Positions 1-6,811 of a DNA stretch of 16,877 nucleotides are shown here, one piece after another; position 1 is the first letter of the stretch; the number at the start of each line of letters is the position of its first letter. The position numbers and the translations under genes were made by a program. Source of the DNA: Gammaproteobacteria bacterium (GTDB taxonomy: Bacteria > Pseudomonadota > Gammaproteobacteria > Pseudomonadales > Azotimanducaceae); contig DMUF01000079.1 in assembly GCA_003476445.1 (NCBI GenBank), positions 401 to 17,277 on the forward strand, written 5' to 3'. The notes under the pieces are model-generated. The model searched no databases. It was not told the DNA's origin and saw only the letters and a list, made by a program, of their open reading frames with translations.

Positions 1-49
1 TCTGCACCGGTCTCCGCTGCCTCTTCTCTTGGGCGGGTCGCTGCTTTGC
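1..49. other. Edge sequence downstream of damX, no supported gene
   Basis: This short edge lies past the damX stop codon. No ATG occurs on the minus strand here. A GTG on the minus strand at 7-5, preceded by purine-rich sequence (GGAG four bases upstream), could begin a next gene running off the edge, but only a codon or two is visible, so it is not called. I see no hairpin plus T-run that would end the damX transcript. In relatives the next gene is often dam or gltB; neither can be tested here. Confidence 0.3.
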
Positions 50-1681
50 CTACTGCGGCGTTGAGCGCACGCTCTCCTGAACCTGTCCGAATGTTCTGAT
101 CCACGGCTCCACAGCGCCCGCTGAGGGCGGCAGCCGTGCCGCGGCGGTCTCGGCTTCTGCCTTCGAGGCGAACGAGCCATACACCACGACATGAAACAGC
201 TGTCCGTTGCGCTGCAACCGGTAGGTGGCAAAGCGTGACTTGTCGCTCTGCAGATCAATGAATTCGCGCACCCGGGTCGGCGAGGAAAGTGACACCAGCT
301 GAAGCGTGTAGCGCGCGGCGGATTGGCCCAGGATCCAGCTGGCGTCGCGCCCGGCGGATACTGGGGCCGCGGCGGCGGGTGCCTGGCGTGATGCGACAGA
401 TGGTCGCGTCACGGGTGGTGGTGCCGGCGGCGGCGCAGAAGCGGAACTCGGGGGCGACTCGGTGGCCGCCGCGGGTGCCGGATTGGCTGGCGCGCGTGTC
501 GACTGGGTTCCTGCGACGGACGCTGGGCTCGATGACGGCGGGCTCGCCGATTCAGTACCCGGCACCGTCGCTGACGATTGGCGCGAAATGATGGGACGCG
601 GGGTGGGTGCCGTTTCTTTCCCAGGCGGTGCGGGCGCCGTTTCTTGGCCCGGCAGCGCTGGCGCGGCGCTCGTCACCATCGCGCCCTCGGGGTTGCCGGG
701 GTTCGCTGCGTCAGCGGATTCAGCGCCGATGGGCGGCATCGACAGTTCGACCACACGCTCGCCGGAGCCCGCGCCCATGGCGGATTCCTCGGCATAGCGC
801 GCCACGATCCAGGCGCCGAGCATCACGATGAGCACCACCCCGAGCGCCACCAGATGCCGCGTGGGTAACGTGGGCAGCCGTATAACGGGTGTGCTCGACT
901 CGGTCGAGGAGTTCGTCGCGTCGCCCCGCCGCTTGGTTATCGCCAGAGTCACGCGTTCGAGCCATTGATCAATACGTGACCCTGACTCTCGGTCATTCGA
1001 TCGCGCGCGCCCTGCCTTCGGACGTTCTGCACGGTAGCGTGAACCACGGGGCGAACCCGCCGGGTCGGAGGTCACCGGCAGCGGCTGTTCCTCGGTGGCG
1101 GGATCGTGATCGAGCGGGATCACGGTCAGGTCCGCCGCCTGAATCTCGGCGAGCCGCTCGAGCAGCGGCGCAAGACTGTCGGGGCCGGTGAGTGCAAGAC
1201 TGAGTGCTGATCCTGGAATCAGGCCGCACAACGCTTCCAGATCGCCGAGCGGTAGCGCGTGCGCGTCATCCAGCACGATGACGCAGCGGCGTTCCGGGTC
1301 GAGCGCGTCACGCGCCTCGTGTGCAACCAGCTCGGTGAGCGCCTGTGCATCAGCCGGGTGTCGGATCTCGAAGCCGTAGAGCTCGAGAATGGCTCCCAGC
1401 ATATCGGTGTACGCGCGGTCAGACTGCGTTGCGCCAAAGCGCAGAACTGCGACGTCCTCTGCCAATCGGCTGGCGATGTCCTCGCAGGCGGCGCTTTTGC
1501 CGGCGGACAGACCACCGCTGACCAGGACTGTGCGGCCAGGGTCGCGGACGGCAGCGACAATCCTGTCGATCCGGTCCGATAGCTGCGGTAACGGGTCTGC
1601 CTGTGGGGCGCGCGGACCCAGCGTGGGCTCAGCGGCAGAGCCGGTCGCCGGCCGCGAGCGTGTGGAATAACGCCTGACCAT
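50..1681 (-). CDS. damX: DamX-like protein: P-loop ATPase domain, TM helix and C-terminal SPOR domain
   Basis: This is a 543-residue inner-membrane protein, probably acting at the division site. Residues 30-190 form a cytoplasmic AAA/ExeA-like P-loop domain with Walker A GGLSAGKS at 56-63 and Walker B VIVLDDAH at 134-141. A basic linker (about 208-250) leads to one transmembrane helix (about 277-293). A long Pro/Ala/Ser-rich periplasmic linker (about 320-445) follows, then a SPOR domain (about 447-530) opening with WILGQSAARYTLQLVSL, a typical DamX SPOR start. SPOR domains bind denuded septal peptidoglycan. The aroB-damX position agrees with this identity. The start overlaps the aroB end by 53 bp and is backed by a GAGGAG site; the next in-frame Met is residue 94, beyond Walker A. 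E. coli DamX, as I recall, is shorter and lacks this ATPase domain, so the ATPase function is inferred from motifs only. Confidence 0.88.
   Translation of the reverse strand: MVRRYSTRSRPATGSAAEPTLGPRAPQADPLPQLSDRIDRIVAAVRDPGRTVLVSGGLSAGKSAACEDIASRLAEDVAVLRFGATQSDRAYTDMLGAILELYGFEIRHPADAQALTELVAHEARDALDPERRCVIVLDDAHALPLGDLEALCGLIPGSALSLALTGPDSLAPLLERLAEIQAADLTVIPLDHDPATEEQPLPVTSDPAGSPRGSRYRAERPKAGRARSNDRESGSRIDQWLERVTLAITKRRGDATNSSTESSTPVIRLPTLPTRHLVALGVVLIVMLGAWIVARYAEESAMGAGSGERVVELSMPPIGAESADAANPGNPEGAMVTSAAPALPGQETAPAPPGKETAPTPRPIISRQSSATVPGTESASPPSSSPASVAGTQSTRAPANPAPAAATESPPSSASAPPPAPPPVTRPSVASRQAPAAAAPVSAGRDASWILGQSAARYTLQLVSLSSPTRVREFIDLQSDKSRFATYRLQRNGQLFHVVVYGSFASKAEAETAAARLPPSAGAVEPWIRTFGQVQESVRSTPQ
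609..662 (-). repeat. Imperfect 27-bp tandem duplication in the damX linker
   Basis: Two adjacent 27-bp units (609-635 and 636-662) match at 21 of 27 positions; both begin gccgtttctt on the plus strand. They stay in frame and encode two copies of a nine-residue PG(Q/K)ETAP-type motif in the disordered periplasmic linker of DamX. Slippage in a low-complexity linker is the simplest origin. Confidence 0.7.
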
Positions 1682-2717
1682 CGATCTCCTCGGTTGTTAT
1701 GACCTGTCCGATGCGGGTCGCCAGCACAAGCCTGAGCCGACCATTCACCGCCTTCTTGTCGGCACCCATGGCATCGATCATGGCGTCGGGTGACAGCCCG
1801 GGCGGTGCAGCAGGTAGCCCAAGCGCGATGACCAGCGCCTTGATGCGCTGGGCGGACGCTGCATCCAGCAGGCCGAGCCGCACGGAAAGATCCGCTGCCT
1901 GCACCATGCCGATAGCCACGGCTTCGCCGTGCAGCAGCGTTTCGTAACGGGTGAGCGTCTCGAGAGCGTGCCCGAAAGTATGCCCGTAGTTCAGTATCGC
2001 GCGCAGATCAGACTCGCGTTCGTCGGCGGCGACCACCTCTGCCTTGATCTCGCACGAGCGGCGAATCGCGTGCATGAGGGCTTGCTGGTCCCGCGCGCAC
2101 AGGGCCGCAGCGTTCGCTTCGAGCCAAGCAAAGAAGCTGGCGTCGCGAATGACCCCGTATTTGGCGATCTCGGCGAGCCCCGCCGCGAACTCCCGCGCGG
2201 GCAGCGTCTCGAACAGGTCAACGTCTGCAATGACGGCGCAGGGCTGGTGGAAGGCGCCAATCATGTTCTTGCCCAGAGGGTGATTGACGCCCGTCTTGCC
2301 CCCGACGGAGGAGTCGACCTGTGCCAGCAGGGTGGTGGGTATCTGAATGAAGTCGATACCGCGCTGAAAGCACGCCGCTGCAAACCCGGTGAGGTCCCCG
2401 ATCACGCCGCCACCCAATGCGATGAGCTTGGACGAGCGGTTGTAGCGCCGCGTGAGCAGGACCTCGAGGATCTGTTGCCACTGTGCGAGCGTCTTGAATG
2501 CCTCCCCGTCGGGCAGCTCGATCACGTCACTGCTGCAGTGCGCGGGCAGCGCTTGGACGAGTCGGCGTGCATAAAGCGGGCCGACCGTTGTGTTGGTCAC
2601 GATCGCGACCTTACCGCCGGGCAGGTGGGGTGCCAGGAGCTCGGCGCGATCAATGAGACCTGCGCCGATGTGGATCGGGTAACTTCGTGCGCCAAGCTCA
2701 ACGCTGACCGTTTCCAT
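1629..2717 (-). CDS. aroB: 3-dehydroquinate synthase
   Basis: AroB converts DAHP to 3-dehydroquinate, step 2 of the shikimate pathway, in the cytoplasm using NAD and a divalent metal. The chosen start gives 362 residues, the length I recall for the E. coli enzyme. Visible motifs are the glycine-rich GGGVIGDLTGF (102-112), PTTLLAQVDSSVGGKTG (127-143), the metal ligands E183 (AEIAKYG), H246 (NYGHTFGH) and H263 (LLHGEAV), and the active-site KK at 321-322. An in-frame GTG at 2756 and an ATG at 2753 would add 13 or 12 residues, but METVSVELGARSYPI matches the family N-terminus and has a GAGGAA site seven bases upstream. It sits 40 bp after aroK and its end overlaps damX, so co-transcription is likely. 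No key residue is missing. Confidence 0.97.
   Translation of the reverse strand: METVSVELGARSYPIHIGAGLIDRAELLAPHLPGGKVAIVTNTTVGPLYARRLVQALPAHCSSDVIELPDGEAFKTLAQWQQILEVLLTRRYNRSSKLIALGGGVIGDLTGFAAACFQRGIDFIQIPTTLLAQVDSSVGGKTGVNHPLGKNMIGAFHQPCAVIADVDLFETLPAREFAAGLAEIAKYGVIRDASFFAWLEANAAALCARDQQALMHAIRRSCEIKAEVVAADERESDLRAILNYGHTFGHALETLTRYETLLHGEAVAIGMVQAADLSVRLGLLDAASAQRIKALVIALGLPAAPPGLSPDAMIDAMGADKKAVNGRLRLVLATRIGQVITTEEIDGQALFHTLAAGDRLCR
1686..1691 (-). promoter_or_regulatory. Ribosome binding site deciding the damX start
   Basis: GAGGAG on the minus strand, four bases before the ATG at 1681-1679. It lies inside the aroB coding region and supports the overlapping damX start, so damX translation probably depends on ribosomes finishing aroB. 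Confidence 0.65.
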
Positions 2718-2724
2718 GCTCGGG

Positions 2725-2730
2725 TTCCTC
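2725..2730 (-). promoter_or_regulatory. Ribosome binding site deciding the aroB start
   Basis: GAGGAA on the minus strand, seven bases before the ATG at 2717-2715. It supports the 362-residue form over the longer in-frame GTG (2756) and ATG (2753) starts. Confidence 0.7.
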
Positions 2731-2757
2731 GAGGGCTGCCCATGGGCAGCCATCACA

Positions 2758-3324
2758 TCAGGGCTGTTCGGATTCCGCTGCGTCGGGCGCGCAGGGTTCG
2801 GTGAGCGCGCCCGCTTCGCGCAACCGATTCACGATATCCCGTGCCAGTGACTTTGGTCCGCGGCGATCGGTCATGAACCGGAACTGGGCAATCTCCGCGT
2901 ACAGCGGGCCGCGCTCCTGTGCAAGGCGCGTCAGCACCTCACGCGGATCGCCTTGGCGCAGCAGCGGGCGCTTTGTATCGCGGCGGGTCCGGTCGACAAG
3001 TCGGTCGATGGAGCTCTCCAGCAGCACGACAACGCCGCGCTCTTTCAGCAATGCCCGATTCTCGGGACGCAGCACCGCGCCGCCGCCCGTGGCCAGAACG
3101 ATACCCGATTCGCGCGTAACCTCATCGAGCACCTGCTGCTCCCGGTCGCGAAAGCCGGTTTCACCCTCGCGGTCGAATATCCAGGGAATGGGCGCTCCGG
3201 CGCGCGCTTCGATCACCTGGTCGGCATCGAGAAAGCGATAATCGAGCAGATTTGCGAGCATGCGTCCCACGGTGCTTTTGCCCACCGCCATAAGTCCGAT
3301 GAGAATGATGTTGGGCTTCGACAT
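2758..3324 (-). CDS. aroK: Shikimate kinase I
   Basis: AroK phosphorylates the 3-hydroxyl of shikimate with ATP in the cytoplasm. The 188-residue protein has Walker A GLMAVGKST (10-18), substrate-binding D33/D35 (FLDAD) and R59 (GFRDRE), the glycine triplet TGGG at 79-82, the lid arginine in KRPLL (118-122), and R138 in the RGPLYAE segment. Length is slightly above the E. coli enzyme because of an acidic tail after residue 172. It is followed closely by aroB, the usual pairing, and preceded by pilQ with a 70-bp gap. No clear Shine-Dalgarno precedes the ATG (the bases just before it are pyrimidine-rich, CCATCCCTC), which is odd for an otherwise well-spaced operon. A perfect inverted repeat lies just upstream. 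Confidence 0.96.
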   Translation of the reverse strand: MSKPNIILIGLMAVGKSTVGRMLANLLDYRFLDADQVIEARAGAPIPWIFDREGETGFRDREQQVLDEVTRESGIVLATGGGAVLRPENRALLKERGVVVLLESSIDRLVDRTRRDTKRPLLRQGDPREVLTRLAQERGPLYAEIAQFRFMTDRRGPKSLARDIVNRLREAGALTEPCAPDAAESEQP

Positions 3325-3330
3325 GAGGGA

Positions 3331-3353
3331 TGGCGGTCGGCAATCGACCGCCA
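3331..3353 (-). repeat. Perfect 9-bp inverted repeat in the aroK leader
   Basis: TGGCGGTCG, five bases, then CGACCGCCA: a perfect stem with a 5-nt loop in the pilQ-aroK gap, ending six bases before the aroK ATG. No T-run follows on the minus strand, so it is not a standard intrinsic terminator. It could be a translation-control hairpin, an RNA processing site or a protein-binding palindrome. The structure is certain; the role is not known. Confidence 0.6.
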
Positions 3354-3358
3354 GTGTA
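3353..3358 (-). promoter_or_regulatory. Possible -10 element for an internal aroK-aroB-damX promoter
   Basis: TACACT on the minus strand (4 of 6 to TATAAT) lies about 30 bases before aroK. No convincing -35 box sits 16-18 bases upstream. It is listed because a promoter here would separate the aro genes from pilus transcription. A start about seven bases downstream would fall inside the hairpin and remove half of it from the short transcript. Confidence 0.2.
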
Positions 3359-3394
3359 AAGCAATTCTGTGGCGTCTGCGCAGTGAGCGCCGGC

Positions 3395-5542
3395 CTAGCG
3401 CGACAGCGTGTCCTGAACGATTTTGGGCGTAATGAAGATGAGCAGCTCCTGCTTGTCGTCCCGCTCCGCCCTGCGACGGAACATGCGACCTACATACGGA
3501 ATATCGCCGAGCAGCGGCGTTTTCGATATCGATTGGTTGCGGTCGACAATGAAGATGCCGCCGAGCACCACGGTCTGGGCGTTATCCACCAGCACCTGTG
3601 TTTCGATTGCATTGGTATTGATCGAGGGGATGCCGTTGAAGGTCTGACCAACCGTATCCTGGGTGACGTTCAGATCCATGATGATGCGGTCATCCGGTGT
3701 GATCTGCGGGGTGACCTCGAGCGACAGCACGGCGTCCTTGAACGACGTCGACGTGGCGCCGCTCGACGCTGCCTCCTGGTAGGGAACCTCGACCCCGGAG
3801 CGGATCGTTGCCGGCGACTTGTCTGCGGTGATGACCTTTGGTCGGGCGACGACCTCGGCACTGCCCTCGGTGGCAAGCGCTGACAGTTCGAGATCCAGCA
3901 GGTAGCTCTCGCCCGTGACGCCGATGGCAAGCCCACTTGCGCCGGGTGCGGTGACGCCGAGGTCAACGAGCAGATTGCCGGGAGACGTTCCACCGACCGC
4001 TCCGCTGCGGATTTCGTTCACCGCGTCGGACGAGCCGCTTGCCTGATACTGCCCATTGTCCCAGCTGGCACCGCCACCCCAGCGAATGCCGAGCTGCTCG
4101 GAAGAGTTGGAGCTTGCAGTCACGATGCGGGCTTCGATCAGCACCTGCCGCACGGCGATGTCGAGTTGGGCAATGATGCGGCGAAAGGCTTCGATGCGAT
4201 CACTCGTGTCCGAGATGATGATCGCATTGGTGCGTTCATCCACGATCACGCTGCCGCGCGGAGACAGAATGCTGCCGACGCCACCGCCGCCTGCCGGCTC
4301 CGCAGCGGCGCGTTGCGGACTGGCGCCGCCAGCCTGCGTGCCGGTGCCGGTCTGTTGCGTAAAGAGACGCAGCAGCTCGTTTGCGCTCGCGTAGCGGATC
4401 TGGATGAACTCGGTGCGCAGCGGCGCAAGCGCGGCGAACTGGCGCTGATTCTCGAGCTCCTGCTTCTCGCGAGCCGCGATTTCGGCGGCGGGCGCCACGA
4501 GCAGCACGTTGCCGACCTGGCGCTGATCCAAGCCCTTGGTCTTCAGGATGAGGTCGAGCGCCTGATCCCACGGCACGTTGCGGAGGCGCAGGGTAATACG
4601 GCCCGTTACCGTGTCGCTCGCGACCAGGTTCAGGTCGGTGAAATCGGCGATCAGCTGCAGGACCGAGCGTACTTCGATGTCCTGGAAATTGAGCGATAGC
4701 TTCTTTCCCTGGTAGGGAAACGCACGCTCATCAAGTGAACCGCTTGCGGGCGCCGGAGGGCTTATCTGGATGGTGAGCGTATTGTCGCTCTGCCAGGCGA
4801 TGTAATCGAACTCTCCGCCGGCCGTGATCGACAGCACCGTGTTCTGCCCATCTGGCAGTGCATCGATCGTGCGCACCGGGGTCGCGAAATCACCGACATC
4901 CAGGCGGCGCGCGAGCCCTGCGGGAAGTGCGGTACCTTTGATTTCCACGCGGATGCTCTCGCCGCTGCGCGTGATGTCGACGGGAACGTTGCCATTGCCG
5001 AGACTGACGATGACTCGTCCTTCACCCGCCTCGCCGCGCCGGAAATCGATGCCGGTCACGCTGGCGGAAGACCCGGTTTGTGCTGTGGTTTCCGCTGTGA
5101 ATATCGTCGGGGCAATGGACGCATCTGTCGGTGCAGCCCGGTCGCCACCGATGCGCACGATCAGGGCATTAGCCTCGACCCGCGAGGTGTAGGGAACAAC
5201 ACGATCCAGGTTGAAGATAAGTCGGGTTCTATCCGGAGCGGGCAGCACGGAAAGACGCCGCGCATTCCCTTGACCGAGCTCATGGTGCCGGCTTGCAAGC
5301 GTGCTCGTGACGCCGGGTAGATCGATGACGATGCGGGCGGGATCATCGATGGTGTAGCCGCTTCCCGCCGGTGGGGGCGCGTCGAAGGCCAGCCGGATCT
5401 CGACCAGATCACCGGCGAGACCTTGCACGCTCAGGTCCTCGAGCGTTGCTGCCAGCGCCGCGAACGGGCTCGCGAGCAGCAGTGCAAAGAGGCCGAGCAG
5501 CCTGGCGCGGGTGCGGGTCGAGCGATCGCGCATCCTGGTCAT
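3395..5542 (-). CDS. pilQ: Type IV pilus secretin PilQ
   Basis: PilQ forms the outer-membrane ring through which the pilus passes. The 715-residue precursor has a Sec signal peptide (1-31, ending ALA), two AMIN peptidoglycan-binding domains (about 36-130 and 162-262), a secretin/TonB short N-terminal domain (about 280-350), an N1-type domain (about 375-465) with a Gly/Ala-rich insert at 398-424, and the C-terminal secretin core (about 466-710). The core includes VPYQEA (586-591), LLGDIPYVGRMF (677-688) and ELLIFITPKIV (699-709). Its start overlaps the pilP stop as ATGA. A second in-frame ATG nine bases later (5533) has AAGGA upstream and is an alternative start. It is the last pilus gene of the cluster and is followed by aroK. 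Confidence 0.97.
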   Translation of the reverse strand: MTRMRDRSTRTRARLLGLFALLLASPFAALAATLEDLSVQGLAGDLVEIRLAFDAPPPAGSGYTIDDPARIVIDLPGVTSTLASRHHELGQGNARRLSVLPAPDRTRLIFNLDRVVPYTSRVEANALIVRIGGDRAAPTDASIAPTIFTAETTAQTGSSASVTGIDFRRGEAGEGRVIVSLGNGNVPVDITRSGESIRVEIKGTALPAGLARRLDVGDFATPVRTIDALPDGQNTVLSITAGGEFDYIAWQSDNTLTIQISPPAPASGSLDERAFPYQGKKLSLNFQDIEVRSVLQLIADFTDLNLVASDTVTGRITLRLRNVPWDQALDLILKTKGLDQRQVGNVLLVAPAAEIAAREKQELENQRQFAALAPLRTEFIQIRYASANELLRLFTQQTGTGTQAGGASPQRAAAEPAGGGGVGSILSPRGSVIVDERTNAIIISDTSDRIEAFRRIIAQLDIAVRQVLIEARIVTASSNSSEQLGIRWGGGASWDNGQYQASGSSDAVNEIRSGAVGGTSPGNLLVDLGVTAPGASGLAIGVTGESYLLDLELSALATEGSAEVVARPKVITADKSPATIRSGVEVPYQEAASSGATSTSFKDAVLSLEVTPQITPDDRIIMDLNVTQDTVGQTFNGIPSINTNAIETQVLVDNAQTVVLGGIFIVDRNQSISKTPLLGDIPYVGRMFRRRAERDDKQELLIFITPKIVQDTLSR

Positions 5543-6177
5543 CCTTTGTTTTCTCCCGCGAGCGCAAGGGTGCGCGCGCGCTCTACCCAGCCGCCGGCGC
5601 CGTCAGGAACGATCTCGATGAGCTCGATCGCCGCCTCGCTGATGCGGTTAACCCGGCCGTGGTCCGAACCGAGATAGTTGCCATGTCCCACCCGGTGCAC
5701 GGCGCCGTTACCGTCGCGCACCAGCGCCTGCAATCGGTTGTCCTGGGCGATGCTGCCTACCATCGCAAGCGACGTCACGGGGAATTGTTCCAGATACTCG
5801 CGCTGTCGGCGGATATCCGGTTCGACCCTCACACCACCGGCGGGTCGCTCAACGCGCTTCAGCACCACCGGCGGATCGAACGGGCTGCGCATGTCGCCCG
5901 CCTGGTAGGCGAAGGGCGGCGCCTGAACGATAGTGGGCAGCGCCTCCACCGGCGGTGCGGGTCGCGCTCTGACCTCGTCCATGAAGATGCGCAGATCGGC
6001 GAAATCGTCGCTCCCGCCACATCCCGCGAGCAGGATCGGCAGCGCGATCACGCTGAGTCGCCAGCCACCTGCAAGCCGAGCCTGCCCCCAGCCACGTACA
6101 AGCCGCACCAGCCGCCAGCCGCGCGTGACCACGTTCGGTCGTCTGTTGCGTGTCAGGCCCCGTACGCAGCGCATCAT
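5539..6177 (-). CDS. pilP: Type IV pilus inner-membrane lipoprotein PilP
   Basis: PilP links the PilN-PilO inner-membrane complex to PilQ. The lipobox LLAGC places the lipidated Cys at residue 53. After it come the disordered segment that binds PilN-PilO, the conserved FAYQAGDMRSPFDPP (89-103), and the C-terminal beta-sandwich with YLEQFPVTSLAMVG (128-141) and VHRVGHGNYLG (160-170). The pre-Cys region is unusually long for a lipoprotein: about 40 Arg/Trp-rich residues precede the hydrophobic core, and part of it is an imperfect tandem repeat. GTG codons at residues 16 and 24 could be the true start, which would give a normal signal peptide. I kept 6177 because it makes an ATGA overlap with pilO and has GGAAG just upstream. 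Confidence 0.93.
   Translation of the reverse strand: MMRCVRGLTRNRRPNVVTRGWRLVRLVRGWGQARLAGGWRLSVIALPILLAGCGGSDDFADLRIFMDEVRARPAPPVEALPTIVQAPPFAYQAGDMRSPFDPPVVLKRVERPAGGVRVEPDIRRQREYLEQFPVTSLAMVGSIAQDNRLQALVRDGNGAVHRVGHGNYLGSDHGRVNRISEAAIELIEIVPDGAGGWVERARTLALAGENKG
6055..6120 (-). repeat. Imperfect 27-bp tandem repeat at the pilP 5' end
   Basis: Units at 6120-6094 and 6093-6067 match at 21 of 27 bases, and a partial third copy continues to about 6055. Each begins GGCTGG and encodes GWxxxRLxx, giving GWRLVRLVR, GWGQARLAG and GWRL. They lie directly before the hydrophobic core of the PilP signal peptide, so copy number would set the length of the positively charged N-region, if that region is translated. 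Confidence 0.6.
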
Positions 6178-6806
6178 TCTTCCAGGTACCGATACGTGCG
6201 CGCCTGCACGGTCATGCGCAGCGCGTCGGCAGGGGCCGGATCCTTCTGCGCCTGTGGACCGATGCTGAAGTCGTGCAGTGTCACGATCCGCGACAGGTCC
6301 GCGACAGCGCTGACGAACTGGCCGAGACGGTGGTAATTGCCTTCCACCGCGATGTCGATGGGCAGCTCGACGTAGAACTGGCTGGGGCGTTCCGGTTGCA
6401 GCGTGATGCTCTCAATGCGCAGCCCGTTGTCGAGAGCGGCTCGCGTGATGTCCTCGATCAGTGCAGGAACTTCGGTATCGCTCGGCAGTTGTCGCAGCAG
6501 GGTGCCGAAGGTGGCTTCCATCTCGATCTTCTGCTGGCGGTAAATCTCGAGGTTCGCTACCTGCTCGCTTTTGCGCGAGAACTCGTCGCGAAGCTCCTGT
6601 TCCTGGCGTGCCTCTCGATCCAGGTGCGCAAATTTGTCTGTCAGCAGGAGGTAGTAGCCACCCCCGGTCACGGCGAGAAAGGCAAACACCATGAGCAGGG
6701 CGCGAATGGCCACGGGCCAGCTGCCGATTCGACCGAAATCAAGCTCGGCCAGATCGATTTCGCTGAGCTGCTGCAGGCTTGCGCGCAGTGATTGCAGTCG
6801 CGACAC
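6174..6806 (-). CDS. pilO: Type IV pilus assembly protein PilO
   Basis: PilO pairs with PilN in the inner membrane to make the periplasmic part of the alignment complex. The 210-residue protein has a short cytoplasmic N-terminus, one transmembrane helix (about 35-55), a coiled coil (about 60-100) and a ferredoxin-like periplasmic domain (about 108-208) with SQFYVELPIDIAVEGNYH at 142-159, a typical PilO segment. Translation starts at GTG (6806-6804), with GAGGA nine bases upstream, five bases after the pilN stop. The stop codon overlaps the pilP start as ATGA. Length and domain order are normal for the family. Confidence 0.95.
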   Translation of the reverse strand: MSRLQSLRASLQQLSEIDLAELDFGRIGSWPVAIRALLMVFAFLAVTGGGYYLLLTDKFAHLDREARQEQELRDEFSRKSEQVANLEIYRQQKIEMEATFGTLLRQLPSDTEVPALIEDITRAALDNGLRIESITLQPERPSQFYVELPIDIAVEGNYHRLGQFVSAVADLSRIVTLHDFSIGPQAQKDPAPADALRMTVQARTYRYLEE

Positions 6807-6811
6807 GGGAA

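Noticed and set aside
1929..2804. Plus-strand open frame (291 codons) opposite aroB
   Set aside because: It mirrors aroB codons on the other strand; aroB has all its metal ligands and a good ribosome site.
3331..3353. Reading the pilQ-aroK hairpin as an intrinsic terminator
   Set aside because: No T-run follows on the minus strand, and the operon continues directly into aroK.
5371..6336. Long plus-strand open frame (321 codons) opposite pilQ/pilP/pilO
   Set aside because: It lies antisense to three well-supported pil genes, has no recognisable domain and crosses their boundaries: a G+C-rich shadow frame.
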